Notes under the pieces: generated by a model
What the model was told of the DNA's origin: nothing
Database searches by the model: none
What the model saw: only the letters and a program-made list of their open reading frames with translations
Source: Methanoregula sp. PtaB.Bin085
GTDB taxonomy: Archaea > Halobacteriota > Methanomicrobia > Methanomicrobiales > Methanospirillaceae
Length of the DNA stretch: 64,000 nt
Assembly: GCF_002067035.1 (NCBI RefSeq)
Contig: NZ_MVQB01000013.1
Location: 229,940 to 293,939 of the forward strand
Direction of reading: 5' to 3'
Shown: in pieces, positions 33,964-42,484 of the stretch
How positions within the stretch are numbered: position 1 is the stretch's first letter
Layout: the number at the start of each line of letters is the position of its first letter
Position numbers and translations under genes: made by a program

Positions 33964-36702
33964 TCAGTTGCCTGCCGGTGTCCCTGCATCGGAACGGAAC
34001 GCGCCGGACGGTACCGTCATCTCGAACCGGGCCCCCTTTCCCGGTTCACCGTTCTCAAGGATCGTGATGCCGGTCAGAGAGAGGATTTCGCGGGCAAGGA
34101 ACATGCCCAGACCGGTATTCTTCCCGTAACCCCGGTCGAAGATATGCTCTTTCTCACCGGCAGAAATCCCGATGCCATTGTCTTCCCACACAACCATGAG
34201 ATCCTTGCCAGACGGGAAGGCACAGACCCGTATCTCCGTTACCCGATCCCCGTGACGGACCGAATTGTCAAGGAGATTGCCAAACACGGTCTTCAGCATC
34301 GGGTCCGCAAAAATCCGGTAACCGTTCCCTTCCACGCTGAACGCAATCGTCGGAGGGATCGAGGACCGCGGGACAACATCGGCAAGCGCGAGCCATTGCG
34401 GTTCATGGGAACCGAGGTCCTGGTATACCCGCGTAAACTCGATTTGTGACCTGATGGCGTTGGTCTCAGTATCGATCCGGTCCAGCAGGGAGTTTACCGC
34501 AGGGTCGGAATTGTTCTTTTTTGCCAGTTGCAGGAACCCGCGGGTGACCGAGACCTTGTTGAGGATATCGTGCCGGGTGATACTGGTGAGCAGGGTAAGC
34601 TGGCGGTTTGCTGCCCGGAGGCGTTCTTCCGCGCTCCGGAGGCCCGTTATGTCGTGCAGGGAGAGAAGGATTGCATGCCTTCCCTCGTAGCTGATAACCT
34701 TGCCGATACTTTCAACAGTGCGGGAGTTCCCCTGTGCTGTTATGACCGAATAATAGGCAAGATAAGCATCATGGCCCCCGCTGACACGGGCAAAATCTGC
34801 AGCTGCTTTTTCCCGCGATGCCGGTGCAAGGAACTCCATTACGTCCTTTCCGGTGAGGTTTGTCTCCTCCGGCATCTCCAGCAGTCGTGCTGTAGCCTTG
34901 TTGGCAAAGAGGCACCTGCCGGAAAAATCAAGGATCGAGATCGATTCCAAGGCGTATTCAACCAGGGACCGGAACTTCTCCTCGCTCTCAACAAGCGCGG
35001 ACTGCGAGTTCTTGAGTTCCGTGATGTCCTCGGCTAACCCAGCGACACGGTAGATGCGGCCGGTGGTATCCCGGATCGGGAAATTCCGGGAATGGATCCA
35101 CCGCACCGTGCCGTCCGTGTGACGGATCCGGTATTCGGTATCGACCGGGATCCCCTCGTCCAGCTCTTTCCGGATCGCTTCCTGCACCGCTGGCAGGTCT
35201 TCGGGAAGGACCGCTGCAAGGAAGGAGAACGGGTCGTCGAGCAGCGACCGGGCAGACCTGCCCCAGATTATTTCATAAGCCGGGCTGACATACGTGAACC
35301 GGTTCATCGCCCTGTCGGAGATGTAGAACACGGTCGTGATATTCTCCGCGATCTCCCGGAGCCGCTCGTCGCTCTCCCGGAGCGCGGCCTCTGCCTGCTG
35401 GCGGCGCAGCGAGACTGCGACCATGTGTGCAAACGAGTCCAGCAGGTCTGGCGGCGGATCAGGCTGGTCAGCCCGGAGCGCCAGCAGCGAGGTGCCGTAC
35501 AGTTCGCCGTCAATGACATGCGTGATGAGCAGGAAGCGGTCGATGGCTGCCAGTGCCTGGATACCGGCACTCACCGACGGGGAGATCTGCCCGTTGCTCA
35601 TCTCCGCGATGCTCCTTTTTGTGGTGATATAACTCCGGTTGATGTCCTGGTACATCGCCGGGGTCACGGGCACGGCGATCTCGACCGGATCCATGCCGAT
35701 GATCCCGGTGAGTCTCTGCCAGGCATCCGGCAGGCTCTTCAGCACTCCCGGTGCGATTTCGATCGCTGCTGCCCGCAGCACCTGCTTCTGGCGATCATAG
35801 ATATTGAAGGTCGTGGCAACCGCGCCGGAGATGGCGAGGAGTTTCTTCGCCGCACGCTCCTCAACACTGCCGGCGGAAGGCAGCGATGCGAATTCCTGCT
35901 CAAGTTCGCGGATCGTTGCAAGCATCTCGTCAGCGGATCTCCGCAGGGTGATGTCACGGGCAAACCCGGTCGTACCGATCACGGTCCCTGCAGCATTTTT
36001 GATTGGCATCTTGTAGGTCTCGAACCATTTCACCTGGTTCTTGTCAGCTATCTTCTCCTCGACATGCAGGGGTTGCCCCGTGGCGATAACCCGTGCATCG
36101 TCCGCACGGTACTTCCGGGCAAGGTCTTCCGGCCAGATGTCCAAATCGGTCAGACCGAGCACGTCCGCTGCGGAACGCTTCCCGCAGGAACGGGCGAAGG
36201 CTTCGTTGGCAGCGAGGAACCGGCCATCGGGATCCTTTAACCAGACCAGCCCCGGCTGGTTCTCGATGATGGCTGTCAGGTACGATTCACGCAGGATCAC
36301 GGCGTTCTCGGCACGTTTCTGGAGAACTGCTTTCTGGATTTTGTGCGCAAGCTCGGCAAACTGCGGTGTCGCGTTCCCGCCTTTCTGGAGGTAGAAATCG
36401 GCTCCTTCGTTCAGCGCCTGGATAACGATCTCCTCGCGGCCCCGACCGGTAAAGAGGATGAAGGGGATGGAATTTTCAGAACCGCGTACCCTTTTCAAAA
36501 ACTCAATCCCGTCCATCTCGGGCATCTGGTAATCAGAGACAATCGCATCGTACGGGTGCTGCCCGAGCAGGTCGAGTGCCGCTACTGCTGATGGCACGGT
36601 ATCAACGGAGAACTGCCTGTCCTGTTCAAGGAAGATCCTGCCGAGTTCAAGCAGGCCGGGCTCATCATCCACATACAATACCCTGATAACCGGCATCTGC
36701 AC
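33964..36702 (-). CDS. Hybrid sensor histidine kinase: REC-PAS-GAF-PAS-PAS-kinase
   Basis: A 912-residue protein. It has a receiver domain (about 5-125; acceptor VSDYQMPEMDG, lysine FYLQKGG), a PAS domain (about 145-265), a GAF-like domain (about 280-430), and PAS domains at about 440-565 and 575-690. Then come a phospho-acceptor helix TSITRHDILNKVSVTRGF and a HATPase domain with FGNLLDNSVRHGD, WEDNGIGISAGEK and GKNTGLGMFLAREI. The receiver at the front suggests that phosphorylation of this protein by another kinase tunes its own activity. It is soluble. It converges with herA, leaving 16 bp between the stop codons. Confidence 0.92.
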   Translation of the reverse strand: MQMPVIRVLYVDDEPGLLELGRIFLEQDRQFSVDTVPSAVAALDLLGQHPYDAIVSDYQMPEMDGIEFLKRVRGSENSIPFILFTGRGREEIVIQALNEGADFYLQKGGNATPQFAELAHKIQKAVLQKRAENAVILRESYLTAIIENQPGLVWLKDPDGRFLAANEAFARSCGKRSAADVLGLTDLDIWPEDLARKYRADDARVIATGQPLHVEEKIADKNQVKWFETYKMPIKNAAGTVIGTTGFARDITLRRSADEMLATIRELEQEFASLPSAGSVEERAAKKLLAISGAVATTFNIYDRQKQVLRAAAIEIAPGVLKSLPDAWQRLTGIIGMDPVEIAVPVTPAMYQDINRSYITTKRSIAEMSNGQISPSVSAGIQALAAIDRFLLITHVIDGELYGTSLLALRADQPDPPPDLLDSFAHMVAVSLRRQQAEAALRESDERLREIAENITTVFYISDRAMNRFTYVSPAYEIIWGRSARSLLDDPFSFLAAVLPEDLPAVQEAIRKELDEGIPVDTEYRIRHTDGTVRWIHSRNFPIRDTTGRIYRVAGLAEDITELKNSQSALVESEEKFRSLVEYALESISILDFSGRCLFANKATARLLEMPEETNLTGKDVMEFLAPASREKAAADFARVSGGHDAYLAYYSVITAQGNSRTVESIGKVISYEGRHAILLSLHDITGLRSAEERLRAANRQLTLLTSITRHDILNKVSVTRGFLQLAKKNNSDPAVNSLLDRIDTETNAIRSQIEFTRVYQDLGSHEPQWLALADVVPRSSIPPTIAFSVEGNGYRIFADPMLKTVFGNLLDNSVRHGDRVTEIRVCAFPSGKDLMVVWEDNGIGISAGEKEHIFDRGYGKNTGLGMFLAREILSLTGITILENGEPGKGARFEMTVPSGAFRSDAGTPAGN

Positions 36703-36880
36703 CAGACAGGATCTTTTATGAACGGGGGGTTATTCCTTTCGATCATGCCTGTTTTATACAATGGAAGGGTATCCGGCCGCGGGATCCTGCCGGATCTCAT
36801 CGTTCCGGCAGTTCCGGTACAGCAGTATTCGCCACCGGTCCGTTCTCATCCTGCGGGCAGGTTCCGGATTCGTCCCGGTT

Positions 36881-37030
36881 TTACGATCGGGGGTACCTGA
36901 TCCGGAAGGGAACGTTCAGTTCCACCTTCTGGTTATGCAGGGGCGGGTACCGCCCGTCCCGCATCAGCTCGCTGACCCGGCGGACCAGGTCGCAGACCAT
37001 CATCTTCTGTTCATCCGTATGGGGTCTCAT
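36881..37030 (-). CDS. Small protein of 49 residues
   Basis: A short frame with a protein-like composition: MRPHTDEQKMMVCDLVRRVS, then ELMRDGRYPPLHNQKVELNV and a basic PFRIRYPRS end. The first part would form one amphipathic helix, followed by a strand. No recognised family, no membrane segment, one cysteine. Start ATG at 37028-37030, stop TAA at 36881-36883. The ribosome-binding site is weak. It is too short to be certain, but the sequence is not low-complexity and ends well before the kinase gene start at 36702. Confidence 0.5.
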   Translation of the reverse strand: MRPHTDEQKMMVCDLVRRVSELMRDGRYPPLHNQKVELNVPFRIRYPRS

Positions 37031-37178
37031 CCGTATTCCGGCAGAAAGGGGAGTCATTGGTCACCGTATTCCGTGTAATCAGACAGCACCTTGCAGTGCC
37101 AGGAAATAAATTGCCCAAATCCACGCGGTTATCCCCTTCCACCAGCCTGTTCAGATCAGGAACCTGCCGGTCCGGTAA

Positions 37179-37370
37179 TCAATCCGCGTTTCTGCTGATG
37201 AACAGCGCGCAGCCGAAGACGATGATCCACCAGCGGGGGAGCAGCGGCTTATGGGCAATCCCGCCGGCTCTGCAGTAAGTGTAACCTGCCAGCGGTGAAA
37301 AGCCCTTCTCGATCGCAAACAGACAGTTCCGGCACTGGTTCGGGTGGGTGAACACGAAACCAGTGTTCAT
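37179..37370 (-). CDS. Possible small cysteine-containing membrane protein
   Basis: A frame of 63 residues with CRNCLFAIEKGFSPLAGYTYC near the start and one hydrophobic segment LPRWWIIVFGCALFISRN at the end. The CxxC and a third Cys could bind metal, and the C-terminal helix could be a membrane anchor. There is no convincing ribosome-binding site. The surrounding 36703-37513 contains no other clear gene apart from the 49-residue frame, so this is offered with low confidence. Confidence 0.4.
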   Translation of the reverse strand: MNTGFVFTHPNQCRNCLFAIEKGFSPLAGYTYCRAGGIAHKPLLPRWWIIVFGCALFISRNAD

Positions 37371-37513
37371 TTGGCTCTGCTATCAGGTTTCCGGTTGAAT
37401 CGGATCAATGCTGTAACCTGCCGGAACGATCAGGGAACCCGATCCATTCAGGGTATTTAATCCGACCGGCAGGGAGTTCTCAGTATCTGCAATACTATAC
37501 GGAGCTGATATTT

Positions 37514-39001
37514 TTGACCATACTCTGGAAATTTTTCTGGAAAAAGATACGTCTCATCGCAGTATGTTTTCTTCTCCTGTCCGCTGTTCAGGCTGCATCA
37601 GCTGAAAAACCCTCTGCCGATTTCTCTGGAAGCCCCATTACCGGACTGCCGCCGCTGTCCGTAAACTTCAAGGATGCTTCATCAGGCAGCCCGGCCGGGT
37701 ATGCATGGTTTTTTGGCGACGAAAGCTATGCGGGATCCTGGACGCGGATGACTGCTTCCGCCCAGTGGACGAAACGGCTCCGGCCGGCCGTTGCCGTAAC
37801 CCCGGACGGAACGATCGTGCTGATGGGCGGCCATGATGACACCGGCAACAGAAACGATGTCTGGAGGTCAACCGATAAGGGGGCTACCTGGACCCTTGCC
37901 AACGCGAGCCCCGGCTGGATCGGGCGGCATGCCCACGCGGCCGTGGCACTGGCGGACAGCAGTATCATCATGACCGGGGGCTTCAACAGCAACTCGAAGC
38001 GCGAGGTCTGGATTTCACCGGACAAGGGATCGACCTGGTCGGTCCTCAGCGCAGATCCCGGGTTCACGCCCAGGTACTATCATACCATGACCGTGCTTCC
38101 TGACGGCAGCATTGTTATTGCCGGCGGGTATGGCGACATGGCGGGCCGGATGAACGACGTCTGGCGGTCGGCTGACGGCGGGATGACCTGGACGCAGATG
38201 ACCGCGGGCGCTGAATGGTCCAAACGGGACAGCCACACCACCGTTGCCCTGCCGGACGGCAGCCTTGTCCTGATGGGCGGGTTCGACAACGATTACCGGA
38301 ACGATGTCTGGCGATCGGAAGACAATGGCACACACTGGGCCCTCGTGAACGCGAGTCCCGGATGGTCCCCGCGGCGGATGCCGGTCAGTGTCGCGATGCC
38401 GGACGGCACCATCGTCCTCACCGGCGGATATGATGATGCCGGCAGGATGAGCGATGTCTGGATCTCCCGGGATCGCGGGGATACGTGGACACGCGCAGGC
38501 GGAAGCCCCGGGTGGCCGAAACGGAGCGAACATGCCATGGTGGTCCTGCCGGATGCGAGCATCGTGCTCCTTGCCGGATATGACAATGTCGGCAGCAGCC
38601 TCACCGAGATGGTCAAGAACGACACGTGGCGACTCCAGCCGGCAGGATCGCTTGTGAAGAATCCGCAGCATACCTATGCAGCGGAAGCAACTTACAGCGT
38701 TGCCCTGCAGGTGTACAATGCTGACGGGTATGACAGTATGCTGAAGAGCAGGTACATAAGGGCGGGTACGGCGGGCGGTGTCATCCCGCTGCCCCCGTAC
38801 ACGGATCCCCCGACCGATCCTGATGAGGACGGTATCTATGAGGACCTGAATGCCAACGGGCGGCCGGACTTTGCCGATATCGTCCTGTATTACGATTACC
38901 TTGACTGGATCGCGGCAAAAGAACCGCTCGCAGCATTCGATCTCAACGGGAACGGCAGGATCGATTTCGCAGACCTTGTGATGCTGTACGATGAAGTCTG
39001 A
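37514..39001 (+). CDS. Surface protein: PKD domain split by Kelch repeats, with C-terminal dockerin
   Basis: A 495-residue exported protein starting at a TTG (37514) behind GGAG at 37501-37504. The signal peptide ends ...AASAEK. Residues about 32-75 give the first half of a PKD domain, with SGSPITGLPPLSVNFKDASS and AWFFGDES. Then come six Kelch-like blades (about 76-375), each with a core like GSIVIAGGYGDMAGRMNDVW. The PKD second half then appears as NPQHTYAAEATYSVALQVYN. The C-terminus (about 435-495) has two dockerin-like calcium loops, DEDGIYEDLNANGRPDFADI and DLNGNGRIDFADLVMLYDEV. The arrangement suggests a propeller inserted in a PKD loop, displayed by cohesin or metal binding. It has no membrane anchor. 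Confidence 0.88.
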   Translation: MTILWKFFWKKIRLIAVCFLLLSAVQAASAEKPSADFSGSPITGLPPLSVNFKDASSGSPAGYAWFFGDESYAGSWTRMTASAQWTKRLRPAVAVTPDGTIVLMGGHDDTGNRNDVWRSTDKGATWTLANASPGWIGRHAHAAVALADSSIIMTGGFNSNSKREVWISPDKGSTWSVLSADPGFTPRYYHTMTVLPDGSIVIAGGYGDMAGRMNDVWRSADGGMTWTQMTAGAEWSKRDSHTTVALPDGSLVLMGGFDNDYRNDVWRSEDNGTHWALVNASPGWSPRRMPVSVAMPDGTIVLTGGYDDAGRMSDVWISRDRGDTWTRAGGSPGWPKRSEHAMVVLPDASIVLLAGYDNVGSSLTEMVKNDTWRLQPAGSLVKNPQHTYAAEATYSVALQVYNADGYDSMLKSRYIRAGTAGGVIPLPPYTDPPTDPDEDGIYEDLNANGRPDFADIVLYYDYLDWIAAKEPLAAFDLNGNGRIDFADLVMLYDEV

Positions 39002-39147
39002 TCCCCGGTATTTTTTAGTTCTGTTGAAATCCAGACATACATCATACTCAGTGGAATTGCGAGAGGTTATCAGACCCTGAATAAGACAAGGGAGGCATCA
39101 GCCGACTTTCGATCCCATATCCCATTATTTTATCAAAGTCCGGATAA

Positions 39148-39225
39148 GGTAATGCTCCACGGGACAAGGGTCGACAGACCCCGAGCGCCCGCGGCTTCAT
39201 CTTAATCTTACGCGATGATTCAGGA
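39148..39225 (+). repeat. Dispersed hairpin repeat, copy 2
   Basis: Bases 39148-39208 match 31118-31178 at 50 of 61 positions. The stem GGGTC-GACA-GACCC at 39169-39182 is perfect here and is retained with a G-U pair in the other copy, suggesting selection at the RNA level. It is followed by the shared GAGCGCCCG core. It lies in the spacer 39002-39561 behind the PKD/Kelch gene. Confidence 0.65.
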
Positions 39226-39262
39226 GAAGTATTCCCATGAAACCATGCACAAAGATAAACGA

Positions 39263-39329
39263 TGGGGGATGACGCCCCCATACCCCTGAATGATACGAGC
39301 CGCCGCCCCGAAGGGCGCCCTGCGGCGGC
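39263..39329. repeat. Two strong hairpins in the 39.0-39.6 kb spacer
   Basis: TGGGGG-ATGACG-CCCCCA at 39263-39280 and GCCGCCGC (39299-39306) pairing with GCGGCGGC (39322-39329) around CCCGAAGGGCGCCCT. The second hairpin is followed by TTTC. The whole spacer is a run of stems with no protein-like frame, so it looks like structured RNA or a repeat element. Confidence 0.6.
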
Positions 39330-39411
39330 TTTCAACTACCGTTTTCTTGAATCTGCTCCTGCCCCGCCGTGACTCGAAGAATCTGATGGTTCTTCTCACA
39401 TCTCATTCCAC

Positions 39412-39476
39412 GGGACCTCGATGTCCCGCGAGGGGCCCCGATCCGGGGAGCCATCATACGTATCCACAATTCAGGT
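39412..39476 (+). repeat. Dispersed repeat, copy 3, with hairpins
   Basis: GGGAC-CTCGAT-GTCCC at 39412-39427, then CCCCG-ATC-CGGGG at about 39436-39448, ending AGCCATCATACGTATCCACA and CAGG. The last part resembles the ends of the elements at 31118-31192 and 10255-10315 (GGGGAGCCATC...TCCACA). Confidence 0.5.
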
Positions 39477-39561
39477 GATTTTCATCGCTTTCGTGTGAAC
39501 CATACCAGTTTCATGTATGTCTCTCTGGGGCCAGACAGACAGGTACAGTCCGCGCAGCCGG

Positions 39562-40383
39562 TCACGCCTCCAGCAGTTTCCGGGCAAACTGCTGGAGGGA
39601 TAAGAGCGATGGCCGGTCTTCCGGGGATGCGTGCCACGCTGCGCTGAACAGGAGCAGCAGGGCATTGTCCATCATCGTCCCGAACTCATGATCGGGATCC
39701 CCGGGCCCGGGCAGGGGTTTTGCCATGACGGGTGCATCAGCGGGCAGGAACGTCAGGTACGTTAATGGGCGTGGCAGATTCTTGTCGAGCAGTTCCGCAT
39801 GCTGGCGGATGACTGAAAAGGCGCGGACCACGTGCTCCGGAGTCCCGCTGCGGCACGATGCCGCGTGCGCGAGTTCCGCCGCGGCCTGGTACTCCCCCTC
39901 CGAGAACCGGAAGAATGCAAGGGCAGCATCGTGACCGATTACGGAGAAGAGCCCCTCGAACGCTCCACCGCTGGACTCCACGTAGTCCCGCAGCGGACCG
40001 GGGGGAAGCTCTTTTGTGCTGGAGCCGCCGGCAATACCCGGGCCGAAGCGGTACCGCAGCCGGGCAGCGAGGATCGTCAGTCCTGCTGCATAGACAAGCT
40101 GGAGCACCACGCCGGCTGTGTACTCGATGGGCGTAACAAAGAAGATGATACCATAGATCGGCGTCGAGAGGGCGACGATATCCTTGTGCAGCCGTGTCCA
40201 GGCAAGGTATGCAAGGAGGCAGGAAGCAAAAAGGCCCCCGATGGCAGCATACTGTATCTCGAAGAGGATGCCGGCATTGTGGAGCGCGACCCCGGCGAGC
40301 GTCCCGCCGAACGCGAGCACGGGGACAAGGGCCTCGGCAAACGGGAATATCGTTTTTTCCGGTGAAGGATTGTTGTCCGTCAT
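39562..40383 (-). CDS. Membrane protein of unknown function
   Basis: A 273-residue protein. The N-terminal half has four hydrophobic helices (about 14-33, 38-57, 67-85 and 90-106). A soluble C-terminal part (about 125-273) is helical and rich in Leu/Ala, with HAASCRSGTPEHVVRAFSVI. I do not recognise the family. The ATG at 40383 is the first one giving a normal hydrophobic start. The neighbouring OB-fold membrane protein is 37 bp upstream in the same direction, so the pair may be an operon. Confidence 0.75.
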   Translation of the reverse strand: MTDNNPSPEKTIFPFAEALVPVLAFGGTLAGVALHNAGILFEIQYAAIGGLFASCLLAYLAWTRLHKDIVALSTPIYGIIFFVTPIEYTAGVVLQLVYAAGLTILAARLRYRFGPGIAGGSSTKELPPGPLRDYVESSGGAFEGLFSVIGHDAALAFFRFSEGEYQAAAELAHAASCRSGTPEHVVRAFSVIRQHAELLDKNLPRPLTYLTFLPADAPVMAKPLPGPGDPDHEFGTMMDNALLLLFSAAWHASPEDRPSLLSLQQFARKLLEA

Positions 40384-40420
40384 GATTGTCCTCCCGAAAA
40401 GAGACGGCCTTGATGAACGG

Positions 40421-40942
40421 TCACCCGTTCTGTTCGGTTTTCCGGATGATGACGCAGTTGATGACAGGTTCACCGGTGACAATGTAGCGCCGGATCACCT
40501 GACCGTAGACCTCGACAATATCGTTTACCTTCACATCATCGGCAGGTGTCGTGAACATCTTGACAGATATGGATCCGGAACGGTCGGCAACAGTAAACTG
40601 CGGACGGTTAATAAACTGGTACCGGGCCTGCTCGACAACACCCACGATCCGGACGATCTTTCCGATCATGCTCTCATTGATGAGCCGCACCCGGACGGTC
40701 TTTGCCTTCATCTCGTACTCCGGTTCCAGGTCAGCATACTGGCTGCGGCTCATGTAGTTGAGGATGGCCGGAATAATGAGCAGCAGGAAGAGGGCCGGTA
40801 TGATCCAGATAAGGCTTTTCCGTACATCGTCAGCCATTTCGGGCGGCCCGAAAAACGCGGCGATGATGAACCCCGACGTAAAGACGATGAATGCCGCGAT
40901 GGGCAGGATGGATATCCTGACGTCAACCGATCCGATCTTCAT
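40421..40942 (-). CDS. Membrane-anchored OB-fold protein
   Basis: A 173-residue protein. Two transmembrane helices (about 12-30 and 42-62) are followed by an OB-fold domain (about 80-170), with VRVRLINESMIGKIVRIVGV, then VADRSGSISVKMF and VNDIVEVYGQVIRR. The pattern resembles nucleic-acid-binding OB domains such as RPA or YgiW-like folds. On the cytoplasmic side it might bind nucleic acid; if outside, an oligosaccharide. Function unknown. The next gene on the same strand is a four-helix membrane protein. Confidence 0.8.
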   Translation of the reverse strand: MKIGSVDVRISILPIAAFIVFTSGFIIAAFFGPPEMADDVRKSLIWIIPALFLLLIIPAILNYMSRSQYADLEPEYEMKAKTVRVRLINESMIGKIVRIVGVVEQARYQFINRPQFTVADRSGSISVKMFTTPADDVKVNDIVEVYGQVIRRYIVTGEPVINCVIIRKTEQNG

Positions 40943-41178
40943 AAAATACCCTGAGTAGATGAGTCTCTTTCACCGTTTCAATGCTGCGATTCATCCCTGC
41001 ACGAACAATTCGCAGCAAACAGAGCCTGAAAAGAGACCCGGCCGCGGGGGTGACAGACCCCCGTGACGGGTCCATATATGAGGCGATTATTGATGGTGGG
41101 GCGAAAAGGACTGCTGTCCTTCAGCGCCCTGGTTCCGCCCCGATGGTTCCGTTTTTTAGTGTATAGTATGCGGTTGGT

Positions 41179-42060
41179 TTACTTGAGTGCTGCGATTTCC
41201 TTGCGGAATGCGACCCAGTAGATGACACCGACAAAGAACAACCCGCCCACGATGTTACCTATCGTGACCGGGATGACGTTGGCGGTCCACATGTTGACCC
41301 AGGTTGCACCGGTTGTGCCACCGGTGAGCCCTGCTGTCATGATACCGGCCGGGATGAAGTACATGTTGGCGATCGAGTGTTCGAAACCGCTCGAAACGAA
41401 GGCCATGATCGGGAACCAGATGCCGAAGAACTTGCCGACCGCGTCATCCGCGCAGATACCGAGAAGGATGGCGAGGTTGACAAGCCAGTTGCAGGCGATA
41501 CCCTTGAGGAAGACCGACCACATGCCCATCAGACCGAAGTAACTGGTCTTTGCTGTGGCGATCGCCATTGCACGCGTCCCGAACGCGGTTGCCGTGATGG
41601 CTCCTGTGTCGGCGATGGAGATGAACGGGCCGTTGGCGCAGATGTATGCCCAGCACAGGGACCCGATCAGGTTCCCGATGTAGACGAAGACCCACAGGTT
41701 CAGGACTTCCATCCAGCTGATCTTGTGGATGAATGCCGCCATCGGGGCGAGCATCGCGTCACCCGTGAAGAGCTCGGCACCGGTCAGGACGGTGATGATA
41801 AGCCCGACCGGGAACACGGCTCCCAGTACGAGCTGGGCCATACCTGCCGATGCAAAGCCGCCGGCAACAGCACCGGCCTTGATCGCATCAGCTGAATAGA
41901 CAATACCTGTACTGCAGACCGTTGCGAGCGCACCACCCATGGCGATATATGCGCCGGACATGAATCCGCGCATAATCATGTTCCACCAGGGGAGACCGAC
42001 CTTGTACTTGCCGGCGTCTCCTGCCTTTGCAACGATTGCTACCGGCGGATGAAATACCAT
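41179..42060 (-). CDS. fdhC: FdhC-type formate transporter
   Basis: A 293-residue channel of the formate/nitrite transporter (FNT) family with six or seven helices. Motifs include RGFMSGAYIAMGGALATVCS near the start, GAELFTGDAML and GNLIGSLCWAY, and GFEHSIANMYFIPAGIM later, the region of the central pore. Its archaeal homologue FdhC takes up formate for methanogenesis. The start at 42060 has a GAGGTG ribosome-binding site, and a TATA-like box lies about 40 bp upstream. No formate dehydrogenase subunits (fdhAB) are next to it here, so formate use must be supplied by genes elsewhere. The length is normal. Confidence 0.93.
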   Translation of the reverse strand: MVFHPPVAIVAKAGDAGKYKVGLPWWNMIMRGFMSGAYIAMGGALATVCSTGIVYSADAIKAGAVAGGFASAGMAQLVLGAVFPVGLIITVLTGAELFTGDAMLAPMAAFIHKISWMEVLNLWVFVYIGNLIGSLCWAYICANGPFISIADTGAITATAFGTRAMAIATAKTSYFGLMGMWSVFLKGIACNWLVNLAILLGICADDAVGKFFGIWFPIMAFVSSGFEHSIANMYFIPAGIMTAGLTGGTTGATWVNMWTANVIPVTIGNIVGGLFFVGVIYWVAFRKEIAALK

Positions 42061-42098
42061 TTTTTACACACCTCTGATTAAGCACCTATACCAGCAAC

Positions 42099-42107
42099 AT
42101 ATTATAT
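42099..42107 (-). promoter_or_regulatory. TATA-like box of fdhC
   Basis: On the minus strand ATATAATAT, preceded by GAAAAGTG as a possible BRE. It is about 40 bp before the fdhC ATG at 42060, giving a short leader that includes the GAGGTG ribosome-binding site. Confidence 0.45.
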
Positions 42108-42484
42108 CACTTTTCTGTATAGGCCAAATAGACATTCTTGCCGGGCGTTATTAATAATTTTCGAAATGATCGCGTTTCCGGCCAATCCAGACATTTTAAC
42201 AGGAATACCGGGACCTGCTGTCAACGACCGGTCATGAACGACAGTCCGGTGATAACCAAATGTCGTAAGAATAGAGGAAAGGCCGGGTCATGGAGGGGCT
42301 GTTCCGGCACACGGCGCCGGAATACCATCCCGCCGGGAACCGCACAGAACGCCACCCGGCGGGAGGAACAATCCCCGAAAACCCGCCAGCGACGGGAACC
42401 TGTACCGATGTTTGTCCCCTCCAATATCTTCAAAACCGATGCCCGGAAATAACATATACTGACTCTCTGCTTGCGGGGTATCTG

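Noticed and set aside
32223..33989. Long open frame of 588 codons on the minus strand opposite herA
   Set aside because: Mirror-frame artefact of a high-GC gene; the product is rich in Arg, Asp, Leu and Val without motifs, whereas the plus strand encodes a full HerA.
41040..41075. Hairpin GGGGG-TGACAGA-CCCCC followed by CGGGTCCAT, considered as a further copy of the dispersed repeat
   Set aside because: It shares GACAGACCCC and a CGGGTCCAT-like end with 39169-39200, but the rest does not align; the match is too short to include.
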